Shown piece after piece: positions 19,549 through 29,500 of a DNA stretch of 64,000 nt (position 1 is its first letter; each line of letters starts with the position of its first letter). Both the position numbers and the translations under genes were made by a program. A model generated the notes under the pieces. The model was not told where the DNA came from, did not search any database, and worked only from the letters and a program-made list of their open reading frames with translations. Source of the DNA: Marinobacter bryozoorum (GTDB lineage Bacteria > Pseudomonadota > Gammaproteobacteria > Pseudomonadales > Oleiphilaceae). The DNA is taken from assembly GCF_023156245.1 (NCBI RefSeq), contig NZ_JAKZAH010000017.1, positions 29,574 to 93,573 of the forward strand. The letters are read 5' to 3'.

Positions 19549-21711
19549 TCATTGAATAATTCGACGAAACGGCGGCAGCGCATCCAGCAATAACTGGCCA
19601 TAGCGGCGGCTGACAATGCGCCGGTCAAGAATGGAGACCCGACCGGTGTCCGACTCGGTACGCAACAACCGGCCCACTGCCTGCACCAGTTTGACCGAGG
19701 CGTCCGGTACTGTAATTTCCATGAACGGATTTCCGCCCCGGCTGGTGACCCACTCCGCCAGACTGGCTTCGATGGGGTCGTCCGGCACCGAGAACGGCAG
19801 CCGCGTGATGACGACGTGATCCAGGTAACGCCCTGGCAGGTCAATGCCCTCGGCAAAGCTGGCCACGCCAAACAGTACTGAAGGCTTGCCGGCGTCTACC
19901 CGCTCACAGTGATGACGCAGCACCTCACCCTTGGCCATATCGTCCTGGGTGGTGATCAGCCCTGGGTGGTCCGGTGCCAGCCGGTCCCGAACCGCATTCA
20001 TCTGCCGGCGGGAGGTGAACAGCACCAGGGTCGCCTTTTCCGTTGCCCATAACTCCGGCAGCCGCTGTACAAGGGCCGCCGTAAAACCTTCCGTGTCCGT
20101 AGGCAGGGCATTCATGGGCGGGACCTCCACCGTTGCCATTTCGCCGTAACGGAAGGAGCTGGGCACCACCAGGTAACGGCTATCGGCAGGCAGCCCCGCC
20201 CTTGACCGTAACCGGTCAAACCGGCCCAGGGCCGTCAGGGTTGCGCTGGTAAGCACCGCACCATGGGCCCGGGACCAGAGCCGGGAGTAAAGCAGGTTGT
20301 CCGCCAGGACCGGGCTGCTATACAGCGTGACCTCTTCGGCATGGTCCCAGCGCTGGCGTACTGCCCAACGAGCCGGTGGCGGTGGCCGGTAGCCGGGCTT
20401 GTCGCCCTCCGACTCCGGCGCCGGCGCCTCGCACCAGGCTGCCCAGAGTCGGGACTGGTCCTCTGCGCGGGCATGGAAACTGCCAATGACCGGGTACCAG
20501 GCCTCTGCGGTGTCCCGGTCAAGCTCATGGTCCTTGCGCTCATCAAAGCCCTTCTGAAGTTCGTCCGCCACAGTACCAAGGTGACGAACCAGTGCCGCCG
20601 TTGCAGCACGGGTTTCCGTCGCCAGTGCGAGCATCTGCTGGGGCAGTTCGCCTTCCGGGTACCGCCATTGTGCCGTACGACGCTCATCGGAAAACTCCCA
20701 CTGAATGCTGTCCAGCAGGTGGTCCTGAACCCGGTTCAGGCAATCCTCCAGCTGGCGCGACGCCTCCGAAACCTTCTCGATGGTACGCCCGGCCGCCGTC
20801 GACGGCGGCAGCCAGGGCTGAATCTTGACCAGTGCCTGGCCCAGCTGTTTGAGCCACTGCCGGGTGCTGTTCAGTGGAACCGACGCGGCAAAGTGATTGA
20901 GCGCCTTGCCCGGCAGGTGATGGGCCTCGTCAAACACATACAGGGCATTTTCTGGTTCCGGCAGTATGGCCCCACCACCGAGGGCCAGGTCAGCGAGTAC
21001 CAGGTCGTGATTTGCCACCACCACATCGGCGGTTTCCAGTCCCTTGCGGGCGTCGAAGAACGCACAGTTGTCGAAATAGGCGCAGTGGCGGTTGGTGCAC
21101 TGGCGGTGGTCCGTAGTGACCTGGCGCCAGATCTCATCGGGAATGGTGGTCGGCCAGTGATCCCGGTCACCGTCCCATTGCCGGGCGCCGTACTGGCCGA
21201 GGAGTTCCTCGAAGAACTTGCGGGTACCGGGTTCCTGCTCCCTGCCCTCATCCAGCAGGAACAGCGGCATGGTATCGCTGTCACCATGGCCTTCATCCTG
21301 CAGGCGGGTTTCCAGGCGGGACAGGCACAGATAACGCCCCCGCCCCTTGGCCAGGGTCCATTCGAATTTCAGTCGGGTATGCTTTTCCAGGTCCGGCAGG
21401 TCCTTGGAGATGATCTGGTCCTGCAGGGCCACGGTCGCCGTCGAGATGACCAGGGTCTTGCCCAGGGCCCGAGCCACCGGAATGGCCGCAATCAGGTATC
21501 CCAGTGTTTTGCCGGTACCGGTGCCCGCTTCCACCACACAGGCCGCCGGCGCCGAGGTACGCTTGCTGTCATCCTCGGTGATGTCCCCCATATAACGGGC
21601 GATTTCGGCAATCATCAGGCGTTGGCCATAGCGGGCCCGGATGCCCTTGCCTGCAAGTACATCACGGTAGGCCTGCTGGATTTCGGCTTTGACGTCTTCG
21701 CTCAGAGGCAT
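19549..21711 (-). CDS. dinG: ATP-dependent DNA helicase DinG
   Basis: XPD/Rad3-like superfamily 2 5'-3' helicase that unwinds D-loops and R-loops during replication stress. The 720 residues fit DinG. Walker A is EAGTGTGKTLGYL, Walker B is VFDEAHHL (DEAH), and the iron-sulfur cysteines are visible in CTNRHCAYFDNCAFF with one upstream. The C-terminal helicase motif VQAVGRLLRTESD is present. Its ATG shares one base with the gspB stop (TAATG), so it is translationally tied to exeA-gspB, an unusual partnership. Confidence 0.95.
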   Translation of the reverse strand: MPLSEDVKAEIQQAYRDVLAGKGIRARYGQRLMIAEIARYMGDITEDDSKRTSAPAACVVEAGTGTGKTLGYLIAAIPVARALGKTLVISTATVALQDQIISKDLPDLEKHTRLKFEWTLAKGRGRYLCLSRLETRLQDEGHGDSDTMPLFLLDEGREQEPGTRKFFEELLGQYGARQWDGDRDHWPTTIPDEIWRQVTTDHRQCTNRHCAYFDNCAFFDARKGLETADVVVANHDLVLADLALGGGAILPEPENALYVFDEAHHLPGKALNHFAASVPLNSTRQWLKQLGQALVKIQPWLPPSTAAGRTIEKVSEASRQLEDCLNRVQDHLLDSIQWEFSDERRTAQWRYPEGELPQQMLALATETRAATAALVRHLGTVADELQKGFDERKDHELDRDTAEAWYPVIGSFHARAEDQSRLWAAWCEAPAPESEGDKPGYRPPPPARWAVRQRWDHAEEVTLYSSPVLADNLLYSRLWSRAHGAVLTSATLTALGRFDRLRSRAGLPADSRYLVVPSSFRYGEMATVEVPPMNALPTDTEGFTAALVQRLPELWATEKATLVLFTSRRQMNAVRDRLAPDHPGLITTQDDMAKGEVLRHHCERVDAGKPSVLFGVASFAEGIDLPGRYLDHVVITRLPFSVPDDPIEASLAEWVTSRGGNPFMEITVPDASVKLVQAVGRLLRTESDTGRVSILDRRIVSRRYGQLLLDALPPFRRIIQ

Positions 21712-22466
21712 TAGCGCGGGCTGCTCCAGTCACGGACCACACCTACCCTGAAGCGTTGGCCGTCCATACTCAGCTCCACACCTTCTTCGGTAATCCTTTC
21801 CACTCGCAGCGGCCCCAGCGTGTCTCCCGAACGGAGGTAACGGTTGTTGATCATGACGCTCCGGGAGGACGGTTGGGAGGAATACACGTGGCTGTTGAAA
21901 ACCAGGTCCGGCACCTGACGTTGAAACGCCGTCGGCAGCTCGACCAGGTGCGGAACCCGCCCTTCCCAGGGTGTCGGGGCGTAGGCCTTGTCACTGCCAT
22001 CGGGACTGGTGGGACGAATAGTTGGCACGATAACCGTCGGTGCTTCATCCAGGGTATCCAGCACCACCACCCCGGCGTCGCTTACGCTTCCCGTAGCCTC
22101 GGCAATCTCTGCCGGCTCCCCGGCCTCCGCTGGCTCACGGTCCACGGCGTCGCCCGCGGTACCCTCTTCTGACAGGCCGGCCGGCTCGGCAACCGTGGCT
22201 GCCCGGCTCTGCTCTCCAGGTCGGTCACTGCCTGCGGACACCGGTGTTTCCGGGCTTGTCGCGGACTGCATCAAACCGACGCTAGGCCACAACAGCACAG
22301 CGAGCACCACCGCGTTCAGCGCAAGGGCTATGGCCAGCCAAGCCAGCGCAGGAATGCCCCGGCGACGGCGGCGGTGGATCATACGCACCTGTTGCCCAAG
22401 GTCAGGTACACGTCCCTGATTGCGCTCGGACTCGGATTTTTTCAGTGCTTCGAGAATATAGGACAT
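21711..22466 (-). CDS. gspB: type II secretion assembly factor GspB
   Basis: A 251-residue inner-membrane protein: short cytoplasmic N-terminus with MSYILEALKKSESER (typical of GspB/ExeB), one membrane span near residues 38-62, a Pro/Ala/Glu-rich periplasmic linker (about 65-165) and the C-terminal T2SSB domain (HVYSSQPSSRSVMINNRYL, LSMDGQRFRVGVV). With ExeA it helps assemble the GspD secretin through peptidoglycan. It follows exeA by 8 bp and overlaps dinG by one base. Confidence 0.93.
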   Translation of the reverse strand: MSYILEALKKSESERNQGRVPDLGQQVRMIHRRRRRGIPALAWLAIALALNAVVLAVLLWPSVGLMQSATSPETPVSAGSDRPGEQSRAATVAEPAGLSEEGTAGDAVDREPAEAGEPAEIAEATGSVSDAGVVVLDTLDEAPTVIVPTIRPTSPDGSDKAYAPTPWEGRVPHLVELPTAFQRQVPDLVFNSHVYSSQPSSRSVMINNRYLRSGDTLGPLRVERITEEGVELSMDGQRFRVGVVRDWSSPR

Positions 22467-22474
22467 GGCTCTGC

Positions 22475-24277
22475 CTAACCCGCTCCTTCCCTGGCTGCCT
22501 GGCTGGACTCCACCGGAGCAGCCAGGGTGCCATTACCAGGAACCAGCCGCGGTACTCCGGCATCCAGGTCATTGCTCATCTGGATCAGAGTCATGGCCCC
22601 CACCACGCCATCCTGCTCCAGGCCCTTGACCTTCTGGTACCAGCGCACCTGTTCATTCCGGATCATACGGCTGACCCGGTCTATTTCGCTATTGTCGCTG
22701 GCGTGCAGACCTACCAGTTGCATCATCCGCGCACTGAGCCAGACGCCCTTCCGGTTCTGACTGGGAAGCTCTGAAGGGTCGCCCTCCCAGGCCATGTACG
22801 GGGGCAACTGCCAGAGCACCGAAAACTGGCCGTACCAGTAATCTTCCAGCTCGTCGAAGGATACGTTGAAGGTTCCGTCGGCCGTAGCGACCGTGGCGAT
22901 GTCGCCCCGCAGCTTTAACAGGGTGACGTAGCCACGCTCGCCTTGCGGCCCCCGCAGCTCCAGCACGGCGGGACGGTTGATGTCTTCCATGCTGCGCCGG
23001 CTACCCTGGCGATGCAGGCAGCGTAAGCCGGCCGCGTCGGCGTAGTCACAGGCAAACGGATAGCCAGACCGGTCCCAGTCGTAGCCCCACAACTGGAACA
23101 GGCCATCATAGGCTTCGGCGGTGGTCATGGTGTGTTCCTGATAACGGAAGCTGGCCAGTTCCGGCTCATCCGCTCCGGTGGCCGGTGCGTCTGCGCGCTC
23201 GACCGTTCCTGAGACTACCGGCTCTTGCTCGGCTTCAGAGCCGCCCCCGGTAGGGCTTCCATCATCTCCGTCAAGGTCGTCCCCAGCGGCAACGGCTTCG
23301 TCCGCAAGCGCCCCTTCCGTGACCGTCTCCGTCTCACTGGCCAGCCCCGGGCCAGCCCCACCTTGCCGCTGATCCAGCACCGCCCAGGCTGCAATTGCCA
23401 GCGCCGCCAATACTGCTGCCGCGGTTACCAATCGAAGCACAGGTGAGACCGGCCCACTTCGAGGCTCGGTGGCCAGTCCACCCACCTCCCTTGCCGCCGC
23501 ACGGATATGGCGCGGCTCAATATGCTGGACACCTTCACTGTATGCACCCAGAAGTGCCCGGTCACTGATCAGGTTGATCAGTCGGGGGATGCCATGACTC
23601 TTGCGATACAACAGCCTGGTGGTGCCTGGACTGAATAGCTCCATTTTTACCCCGGCCACCCCCAGACGGTAATGGAGATAAGCCGGAAGTTCATCCTTCT
23701 CAAGGGACTCCAGGTGGTACCGAGCAGTGACACGCTGGTTGAGCTGACGCAGCTCCGGACGGTCGAGTATGCCTTTCAGTTCCGGCTGCCCCAGCAGGAC
23801 AATCTGCAACAGCTTCTTCTCAGCGGTTTCCAGGTTGGTCAGTAGTCGCAGTTGCTCCAGGACTTCCGCCGACAGGTTCTGGGCTTCATCGATCATCAGC
23901 ACCTGGTGACGTCCCCGGGCATGGGCATCGAGCAGGTGTTGGTTGATGCCATCAATCAGGTATTTGATGGTGGCATTGTCAGCATAGGCAACGCCCAGCT
24001 CGTCACAAAACGCAGCCAGTAGTTCACGGGCAGAGAGCCTGGGGTTAAGGATCAGGGCTATGTCTACATGCCCGGGAACATTCTCGATAAAGCAGCGACT
24101 GACGGTGGTCTTGCCGGTACCCACCTCGCCAGTGATAACAACGAAGCCACCCTGCCCCTGAACCCCATACATCAGGTGAGCCAGGGCCTCCTTGTGGCGC
24201 TCGCTGAGATACAGATATCGGGGATCCGGCGCGATGGAAAACGGCGGCTCCCGAAATCCGAAGAAGTCGTAGTACAT
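22475..24277 (-). CDS. exeA: ExeA-type AAA+ ATPase with peptidoglycan-binding domain
   Basis: Inner-membrane ATPase GspA/ExeA, which with GspB drives secretin multimerisation for type II secretion. Residues 1-270 form the AAA+ module (MYYDFFGFREPPFSIAPDP, Walker A GEVGTGKTT, Walker B VLMIDEAQNL). A membrane span lies near 290-308 (VTAAAVLAALAIAAWAVL), followed by an acidic linker, a C39-peptidase-like/unknown region and a C-terminal peptidoglycan-binding-like domain (VRWYQKVKGLEQDGVVG). The 600 residues compare with about 550 in Aeromonas ExeA. First gene of an exeA-gspB-dinG run; 154 bp separate it from mlaA. Confidence 0.93.
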   Translation of the reverse strand: MYYDFFGFREPPFSIAPDPRYLYLSERHKEALAHLMYGVQGQGGFVVITGEVGTGKTTVSRCFIENVPGHVDIALILNPRLSARELLAAFCDELGVAYADNATIKYLIDGINQHLLDAHARGRHQVLMIDEAQNLSAEVLEQLRLLTNLETAEKKLLQIVLLGQPELKGILDRPELRQLNQRVTARYHLESLEKDELPAYLHYRLGVAGVKMELFSPGTTRLLYRKSHGIPRLINLISDRALLGAYSEGVQHIEPRHIRAAAREVGGLATEPRSGPVSPVLRLVTAAAVLAALAIAAWAVLDQRQGGAGPGLASETETVTEGALADEAVAAGDDLDGDDGSPTGGGSEAEQEPVVSGTVERADAPATGADEPELASFRYQEHTMTTAEAYDGLFQLWGYDWDRSGYPFACDYADAAGLRCLHRQGSRRSMEDINRPAVLELRGPQGERGYVTLLKLRGDIATVATADGTFNVSFDELEDYWYGQFSVLWQLPPYMAWEGDPSELPSQNRKGVWLSARMMQLVGLHASDNSEIDRVSRMIRNEQVRWYQKVKGLEQDGVVGAMTLIQMSNDLDAGVPRLVPGNGTLAAPVESSQAAREGAG

Positions 24278-24431
24278 GAAGGTCCAGTCAGCTGACAGCC
24301 GGTGTTGCCGGGCCCATCCTTTTCAGTCGAAGGCCCACGTTATCTCTTCGCCCATAATACCGTCGGCGGTTGTTTACTGTCACCATGGCACACCGACGGG
24401 TTCACTTTACGGAGCCGAATATCCGGCGCGA

Positions 24432-25232
24432 TCAGAAGTCGTCCAGCATCAGGTCATCCTCTCCACCACTGGTGAAGGGATCTGAGGTCACTTTGCCATC
24501 GTTGATCAGAAACTCTCGCCGTTGCAGGTAGGCATTACGTACGAACACATAGCTGTCGCCCGAGACAAACCCTTCCGCTGACAACAGCTCAGCCCGCTTA
24601 TCCACGATATTCAGACCCAGCGCATAGTAGCGGTCCGGACTCTCGGCATAGTCTCGCAGGGACGGGAAAACCAGGCTGTCGGTCGCGATACCCGTGAAGC
24701 CACGGGGCGACGACGGGCCCAGAAACGGCAACATAAGGTAGGGGCCAGACCCCACGCCCCAGTAGCCCAGGGTTTGTCCGAAATCCTCCGGGCGCTCTGG
24801 CAGGTCAAAGGCCGTTGCCACGTCGAACAGCCCCCCCAGACCAAACACGGTGTTGTAGGTAAACCGTCCCGCGGCCACCACCGCATGCTCACCCTTCAGC
24901 TGTAACACGCTGTTGATGAAGTTGCGGACCTCGGTGAGGTTGTTGAAGAAGTTGGTCACTGCCCGGTCCGCGAAAGTGGGCATGACAAACTGATAACCCT
25001 CGGCAACCGGCCTCAGCACCCAGTCGTCCACGGTCCGGTTGAACGCGAAAACCTCACGGTTCCATGATTCCCAGGGGTCGCGGGCATCCGATCTGCCGGC
25101 CTCGGTATAAACCAGCTGTTCGGACTGGCCTGCCTGGTCCGCTGACTGCTCCTCCGGGGAGGATGCGCACCCGGCCAGCAGCAGGACGCCAAGGGCTGAT
25201 GTCATAACGGCTTTGGATATTTCACAAGACAT
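24432..25232 (-). CDS. mlaA: phospholipid-binding lipoprotein MlaA (VacJ)
   Basis: Outer-membrane lipoprotein that removes mislocalised phospholipid from the outer leaflet and passes it to MlaC. The 266 residues open with a signal peptide and lipobox LLLAGC (acylated Cys about 22). The MlaA domain includes DPWESWNREVFAFNRTVD and GLGGLFDVATAFDLP, with YWGVGSGPYLMLPFLGPSSPRG typical of VacJ. The other mla genes are not in this window. RBS AGGA upstream of ATG 25232. Confidence 0.95.
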   Translation of the reverse strand: MSCEISKAVMTSALGVLLLAGCASSPEEQSADQAGQSEQLVYTEAGRSDARDPWESWNREVFAFNRTVDDWVLRPVAEGYQFVMPTFADRAVTNFFNNLTEVRNFINSVLQLKGEHAVVAAGRFTYNTVFGLGGLFDVATAFDLPERPEDFGQTLGYWGVGSGPYLMLPFLGPSSPRGFTGIATDSLVFPSLRDYAESPDRYYALGLNIVDKRAELLSAEGFVSGDSYVFVRNAYLQRREFLINDGKVTSDPFTSGGEDDLMLDDF

Positions 25233-25289
25233 GGTGGTTCCTGATTGGCCAGTGGTTATCCAGTAGTTCGTCCCTGTCCGGGCATCGGA

Positions 25290-26414
25290 TCAGCGCTTGC
25301 GCACCACGACGCTACCAATCGAGTAACCTGCGCCAAAGGAGCAAATCACCCCCAGGTCACCGGCCGTAAAATCGCCCTTGTGCTGGTGGTAGGCAATAAC
25401 CGACCCGGCAGAGCTGGTATTGGCATACTCATCCAGGATGACCGGCGCTTCCTCGGTGGTGGCCTCCCGGCCCAGTACCCGCTTTGAAATCAACTGGTTC
25501 ATGTTCAGGTTCGCCTGGTGCAACCACATACGCCGCAAATTCTCCGCCTTCAGGGACAGGCTGTCGAGATGGCTGACGATCAGCTCGGCCACCATCGGCG
25601 AAACCTCCTTGAACACCTTGCGACCCTGCTGCACAAACAACTTGTCCGGCTTGCCAATACCATTCTCGTCACCACGGTTCAGGAAACCGAAGTTGTTACG
25701 AATGTTATTGGAGAAGCGGGTTTTCAGGCGGGTGCCCAGAATCTCGAAGCCCTGCCCCGCTGCCACCTGGTCATCGCGCTCCACCAGCACTGCGGTGCAG
25801 GCATCACCGAAGATGAAATGGCTGTCGCGATCGCGGAAGTTGAGGTGGCCGGAGCAGATCTCCGGACTGATCACCAGGACAGCCCGGGCCGTCCCGTTTT
25901 CAACCGCGTTGGCAGCTGCCTGGATACCAAAGGTTGCCGAGCTGCAGGCCACGTTCATGTCATAGGCAAAGCCGTCGATACCCAGGGCCTCCTGGACTTC
26001 AATGGCAACGGCAGGATAGGCCCGCTGCAAATTGGAGCAGGCCACGATAACAGCGTCCACATCTTCCGGGGTGCGTCCAGCCTGGGCCAGCGCCTCACGG
26101 GCCGCGGCCACGGACATGTCACACTGAATGGAGGGCTCATCGTTACTGCGCTCCGGAAGGCGCGGACACATCCGTTCCGGGTCCAGGATACCGTCCTTGT
26201 CCATGACATGGCGGCTCTTGATACCTGACGCCTTTTCAATAAAGTCCACGGCAGAAGGCTGCAGGGGCTCCACTTCGCCGCTGGCGATGGCTTCTGCATT
26301 GCGTTCGTTGTGCAGCTCGACATAACGATTAAAGGAAGCCACCAGCTCTTCATTGCTGATGGAAGCGGGCGGAGTATACAACCCGGTACCGGTGATAATG
26401 GCGGTGATGCTCAC
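25290..26414 (-). CDS. beta-ketoacyl-ACP synthase III family, PA3286-like beta-ketodecanoyl-ACP synthase
   Basis: Thiolase-fold condensing enzyme of 374 residues. The catalytic set is complete: Cys157 in [10 protein letters not shown], His in [11 protein letters not shown] and Asn in YANTSSAGS. The extended N-terminus, with [10 protein letters not shown] and a long insertion before [13 protein letters not shown], is the pattern of Pseudomonas PA3286, which condenses octanoyl-CoA from beta-oxidation with malonyl-ACP and so starts fatty-acid synthesis, rather than of E. coli FabH. Substrate assignment is by recollected similarity. It lies near fadD and hrpA; a 22-bp dyad precedes it at 26494-26515. 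Confidence 0.88.
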   Translation of the reverse strand: MSITAIITGTGLYTPPASISNEELVASFNRYVELHNERNAEAIASGEVEPLQPSAVDFIEKASGIKSRHVMDKDGILDPERMCPRLPERSNDEPSIQCDMSVAAAREALAQAGRTPEDVDAVIVACSNLQRAYPAVAIEVQEALGIDGFAYDMNVACSSATFGIQAAANAVENGTARAVLVISPEICSGHLNFRDRDSHFIFGDACTAVLVERDDQVAAGQGFEILGTRLKTRFSNNIRNNFGFLNRGDENGIGKPDKLFVQQGRKVFKEVSPMVAELIVSHLDSLSLKAENLRRMWLHQANLNMNQLISKRVLGREATTEEAPVILDEYANTSSAGSVIAYHQHKGDFTAGDLGVICSFGAGYSIGSVVVRKR

Positions 26415-26493
26415 GAAGGACCCCGACTGTTCTGGAGATTATTGTGGACAGCTATCCTGCAGGCTAAGTATGACGTGCGACGCATCCCTGTCC

Positions 26494-26515
26494 GATAATT
26501 AGCGGAGATATTATC
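26494..26515. promoter_or_regulatory. dyad upstream of the KAS III-like gene
   Basis: GATAAT-N10-ATTATC, a 22-bp inverted repeat in an AT-rich patch 80 bp upstream of the 26414 start, in the 185-bp gap after hrpA. Possible operator; no regulator is identified. The adjacent 26585-26600 AGTACC-AGCC-GGTACT hairpin overlaps the hrpA stop. Confidence 0.35.
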
Positions 26516-26599
26516 ACAAACCCCGGATTCCGGTCCCTACCCCATAACGGAAAGGTAAAGCGGGCCAGCAGCGGGTTATGGCGCAGTACCAGCCGGTAC

Positions 26600-29500
26600 T
26601 TACTGGCGAACTTCGGCCCACTGACGGTCCAGTCTCTTCACCGATACCGGCATGGTGGTGCCCAGCTGCTGGGCGAACCAGGACACGCGGAACTCTTCGA
26701 GCATCCATCGGTAAAGGATCAGTTCCGGGTCCGATATGCCCTGCCTGCGATGCTGCTCGTACTTTTGCTGGTAGCGCCCCCACAGTGACTCGATGGCATG
26801 CAAGAACTCCCGTTCACGCCCCATCTCCCGGGGCATCTTCTCCAGCCGGATGTCCGCCGCCTCGAAATAGCGGGGAAAGCAGGCCAGCCATTGCGGTGGC
26901 GTCGCCACCAGGAACCCCGGGTACACCAGCTGCTCCATCTGGAACTTCAGGTCTGCCATGCTGTTGGCAATGGCCAGGTTGATCTTGCCCTTGAGCTGTT
27001 TCATCACCCGGTGGTGGCCCTGCATGAGTTGGTGAAGCTGTTCGTCCGCCTGCTCGAGGGCCGGCAGGAAATCGCCGCGCCCTGCATCATAGACCTTGTC
27101 AAAGTCCCCAGCGCTGCGGGGCAGCGAGCCTTGTGCCTGCCCTGGCGCCCCCAGGAAGTGGTTAGCCGCATTGGCAAGCAGGAAGTCGTCCAGCAGCACC
27201 CGGGCCTGGCCAACCGGTGCAAACATCAGGGCGGATTGCCGAAAACGGGCCAGCCGAGCGTCGATGCGATCCAGGACACTTCCGAGCCGGTTCAGCAACA
27301 GGCGGGCCAGGGCAATGCGGTGACTTTCGGCAGCGGTTAATGGGTCCAGGAAGCGGGTTTCGCGAACCTCGCCCCCGAGATCCTCCAGCGCCGGGTAGAC
27401 GGTAACCTGCATACCGCCCCGATCGGTATGAACCGACGGTGGCAGGGTACCGAACTGCCAGTCCGTTGCCTGCACCCGGTCTGCCTTGCCCTCGGCTTCG
27501 TCTGCCTGGCTGAGGGCTTGCTCGGCCTGCTTCTCCAGCTTCTTCTGCAACAAACCCGGATCACGGCCCTGGGCCAGCACCTTGCCACCTTCCCCGAATA
27601 CCTTGAGGTTCATGCGCAGGTGCCGGGGCAGTTCCTCCGTGGGCCAGTCCTCCGGCGCAATGCGTACACCGGTCATCCGGCGAAGCTGATCCGCGAGGAC
27701 TTCGGTCAGCGGCAAGTTGGACGGTGTCATGTTCTGCAGTGCTGCATCGACGAAGTCCGGCACCGGTACAAAGTTGCGACGGACCGCCTTCGGCAGCCCC
27801 TTCACCAGCGCGATACATTTCTCTCGCACCAATCCGGGTACCAGCCAGTCCAGGCGATGCCCCGGCAACTGCTTCAGGGCCATTACCGGTACCTGGATAG
27901 TCACGCCATCATCGTCCCCGGTGGGCTCGAACTCATAGCTCAGGGGGTACTTTGCCCCTTCCCACTCCAGCTCGTCCGGGTACTGTTCCAGCTCGTTATA
28001 GTCCAGGTCCCGCTGCAGGATATCCTTCTCGGTCAACTCCATGGACTTCAGGTCCGGGGCCGACAGGGACTTCCACCAGCTTTCAAAATGACGGCCGCTG
28101 ACAATCCCTGCTGGCAGGCGTTCGTTATAGAACGCAAACAGCTGTTCGTCATCAACCAGCAGGTCCCGCCGTCGGGTCTTGTTCTCCAGGTTCTCGACGG
28201 TATCCAGCAGCTCCCGGTTACGGGCAATAAAGGGCGCCCTTGTACGGTAGTCCCCCTCCACCAGGGCTCGACGAATAAACAGTTCGCGGCAAGCGGCAGG
28301 ATCTACCTTGGCGTAGGGCACCCTGCGCTGACTGACCACATCCAGGCCATAGAGGCTGACCCTCTCGAAAGCCATGACCTGGGCCCGTTTCTGCTCCCAG
28401 TGGGGCTCCGAGTAATGGCGCTTGACCACATGCTCACCCAGCGGCTCGACCCAGTCCGGCTCGATTTTCGCCACCATGCGCGCAAATACACGGCTGGTTT
28501 CCACGATCTCTGCTGCCACGATCCATTTGGGCGCGGTCTTGGCCACCCTGGAGCCGGGGAACAGAAATACCTTGCGGTTACGGGTAGCCAGGTACTCCTT
28601 TTTTTCCAGCTTGGTGGCCACCTGGCCCAGCAAGCCCGCCAGCACCGCTTTATGAACGGCATCGTAGCCAGCGGAATCCCGGTTCAGGGTGAACTTCTGT
28701 TCCCGGCAAATCAGGGTGAGCTGGCGATGAATGTCCCGCCATTCCCTCATTCGCATGTAGGACAGGAACTGCTTCTTGCAGTATTTGCTGAGCTGGTTGC
28801 CAGACAGCTCCTGGCGCTGCTCCTCGAAATGGTTCCAGAGATTGAGCAGGCTGACAAAGTCCGATTCCTTATCGTTCCACTGGCTGTGCGCCTGGTCCGC
28901 CGCCTGCTGCTTTTCCTGTGGCCGCTCCCGCGGGTCCTGCACACTGAGCCCGGCGATAATAACCAGTAACTCCGCCAGGCTGCCCAGCTCACTGGCCGCT
29001 ACCAGCATTCGTGCCAGGCGCGGGTCCAGCGGTAGTCGGGCCATGGTGCGGCCGAGGCCGGTAATACGGCGCTTGCCGGAAACCGCGCCCAGTTCTTCCA
29101 GTAACTTGTAGCCGTCGTTGATCTGACGATTGTCCGGCGCTTCCAGGAACGGAAAATGACGAATGTCTCCCAGCCCCAGGGTCACCATCTGCAGGATGAC
29201 GGATGCCAGGTTGGTGCGAAGAATCTCCGGGTCAGTGAACTCGTCGCGGCTGACGAAATCCTGCTCGTCATAGAGCCGGAAACAGATACCCGGCGCCACC
29301 CGCCCACAGCGTCCTGACCTCTGATTGGCACTGGCCTGGGATATTGCCTCTACTGGCAGCCGCTGGATTTTCGACCGAACCGAATAACGGCTGATCCGGG
29401 CCACACCGGTATCAATCACGTAACGAATACCAGGAACCGTGAGGGAGGTTTCTGCCACGTTGGTGGCCAGCACAATGCGCCGCCCCCGGTGGGGCTGGAA

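Noticed and set aside
20263..21714. 483-codon open frame on the plus strand
   Set aside because: Antisense to dinG, whose helicase motifs are intact; the frame has no recognisable domain and arises from high G+C codon bias.
27428..28969. 513-codon open frame on the plus strand
   Set aside because: Antisense to hrpA with no protein-like motifs.
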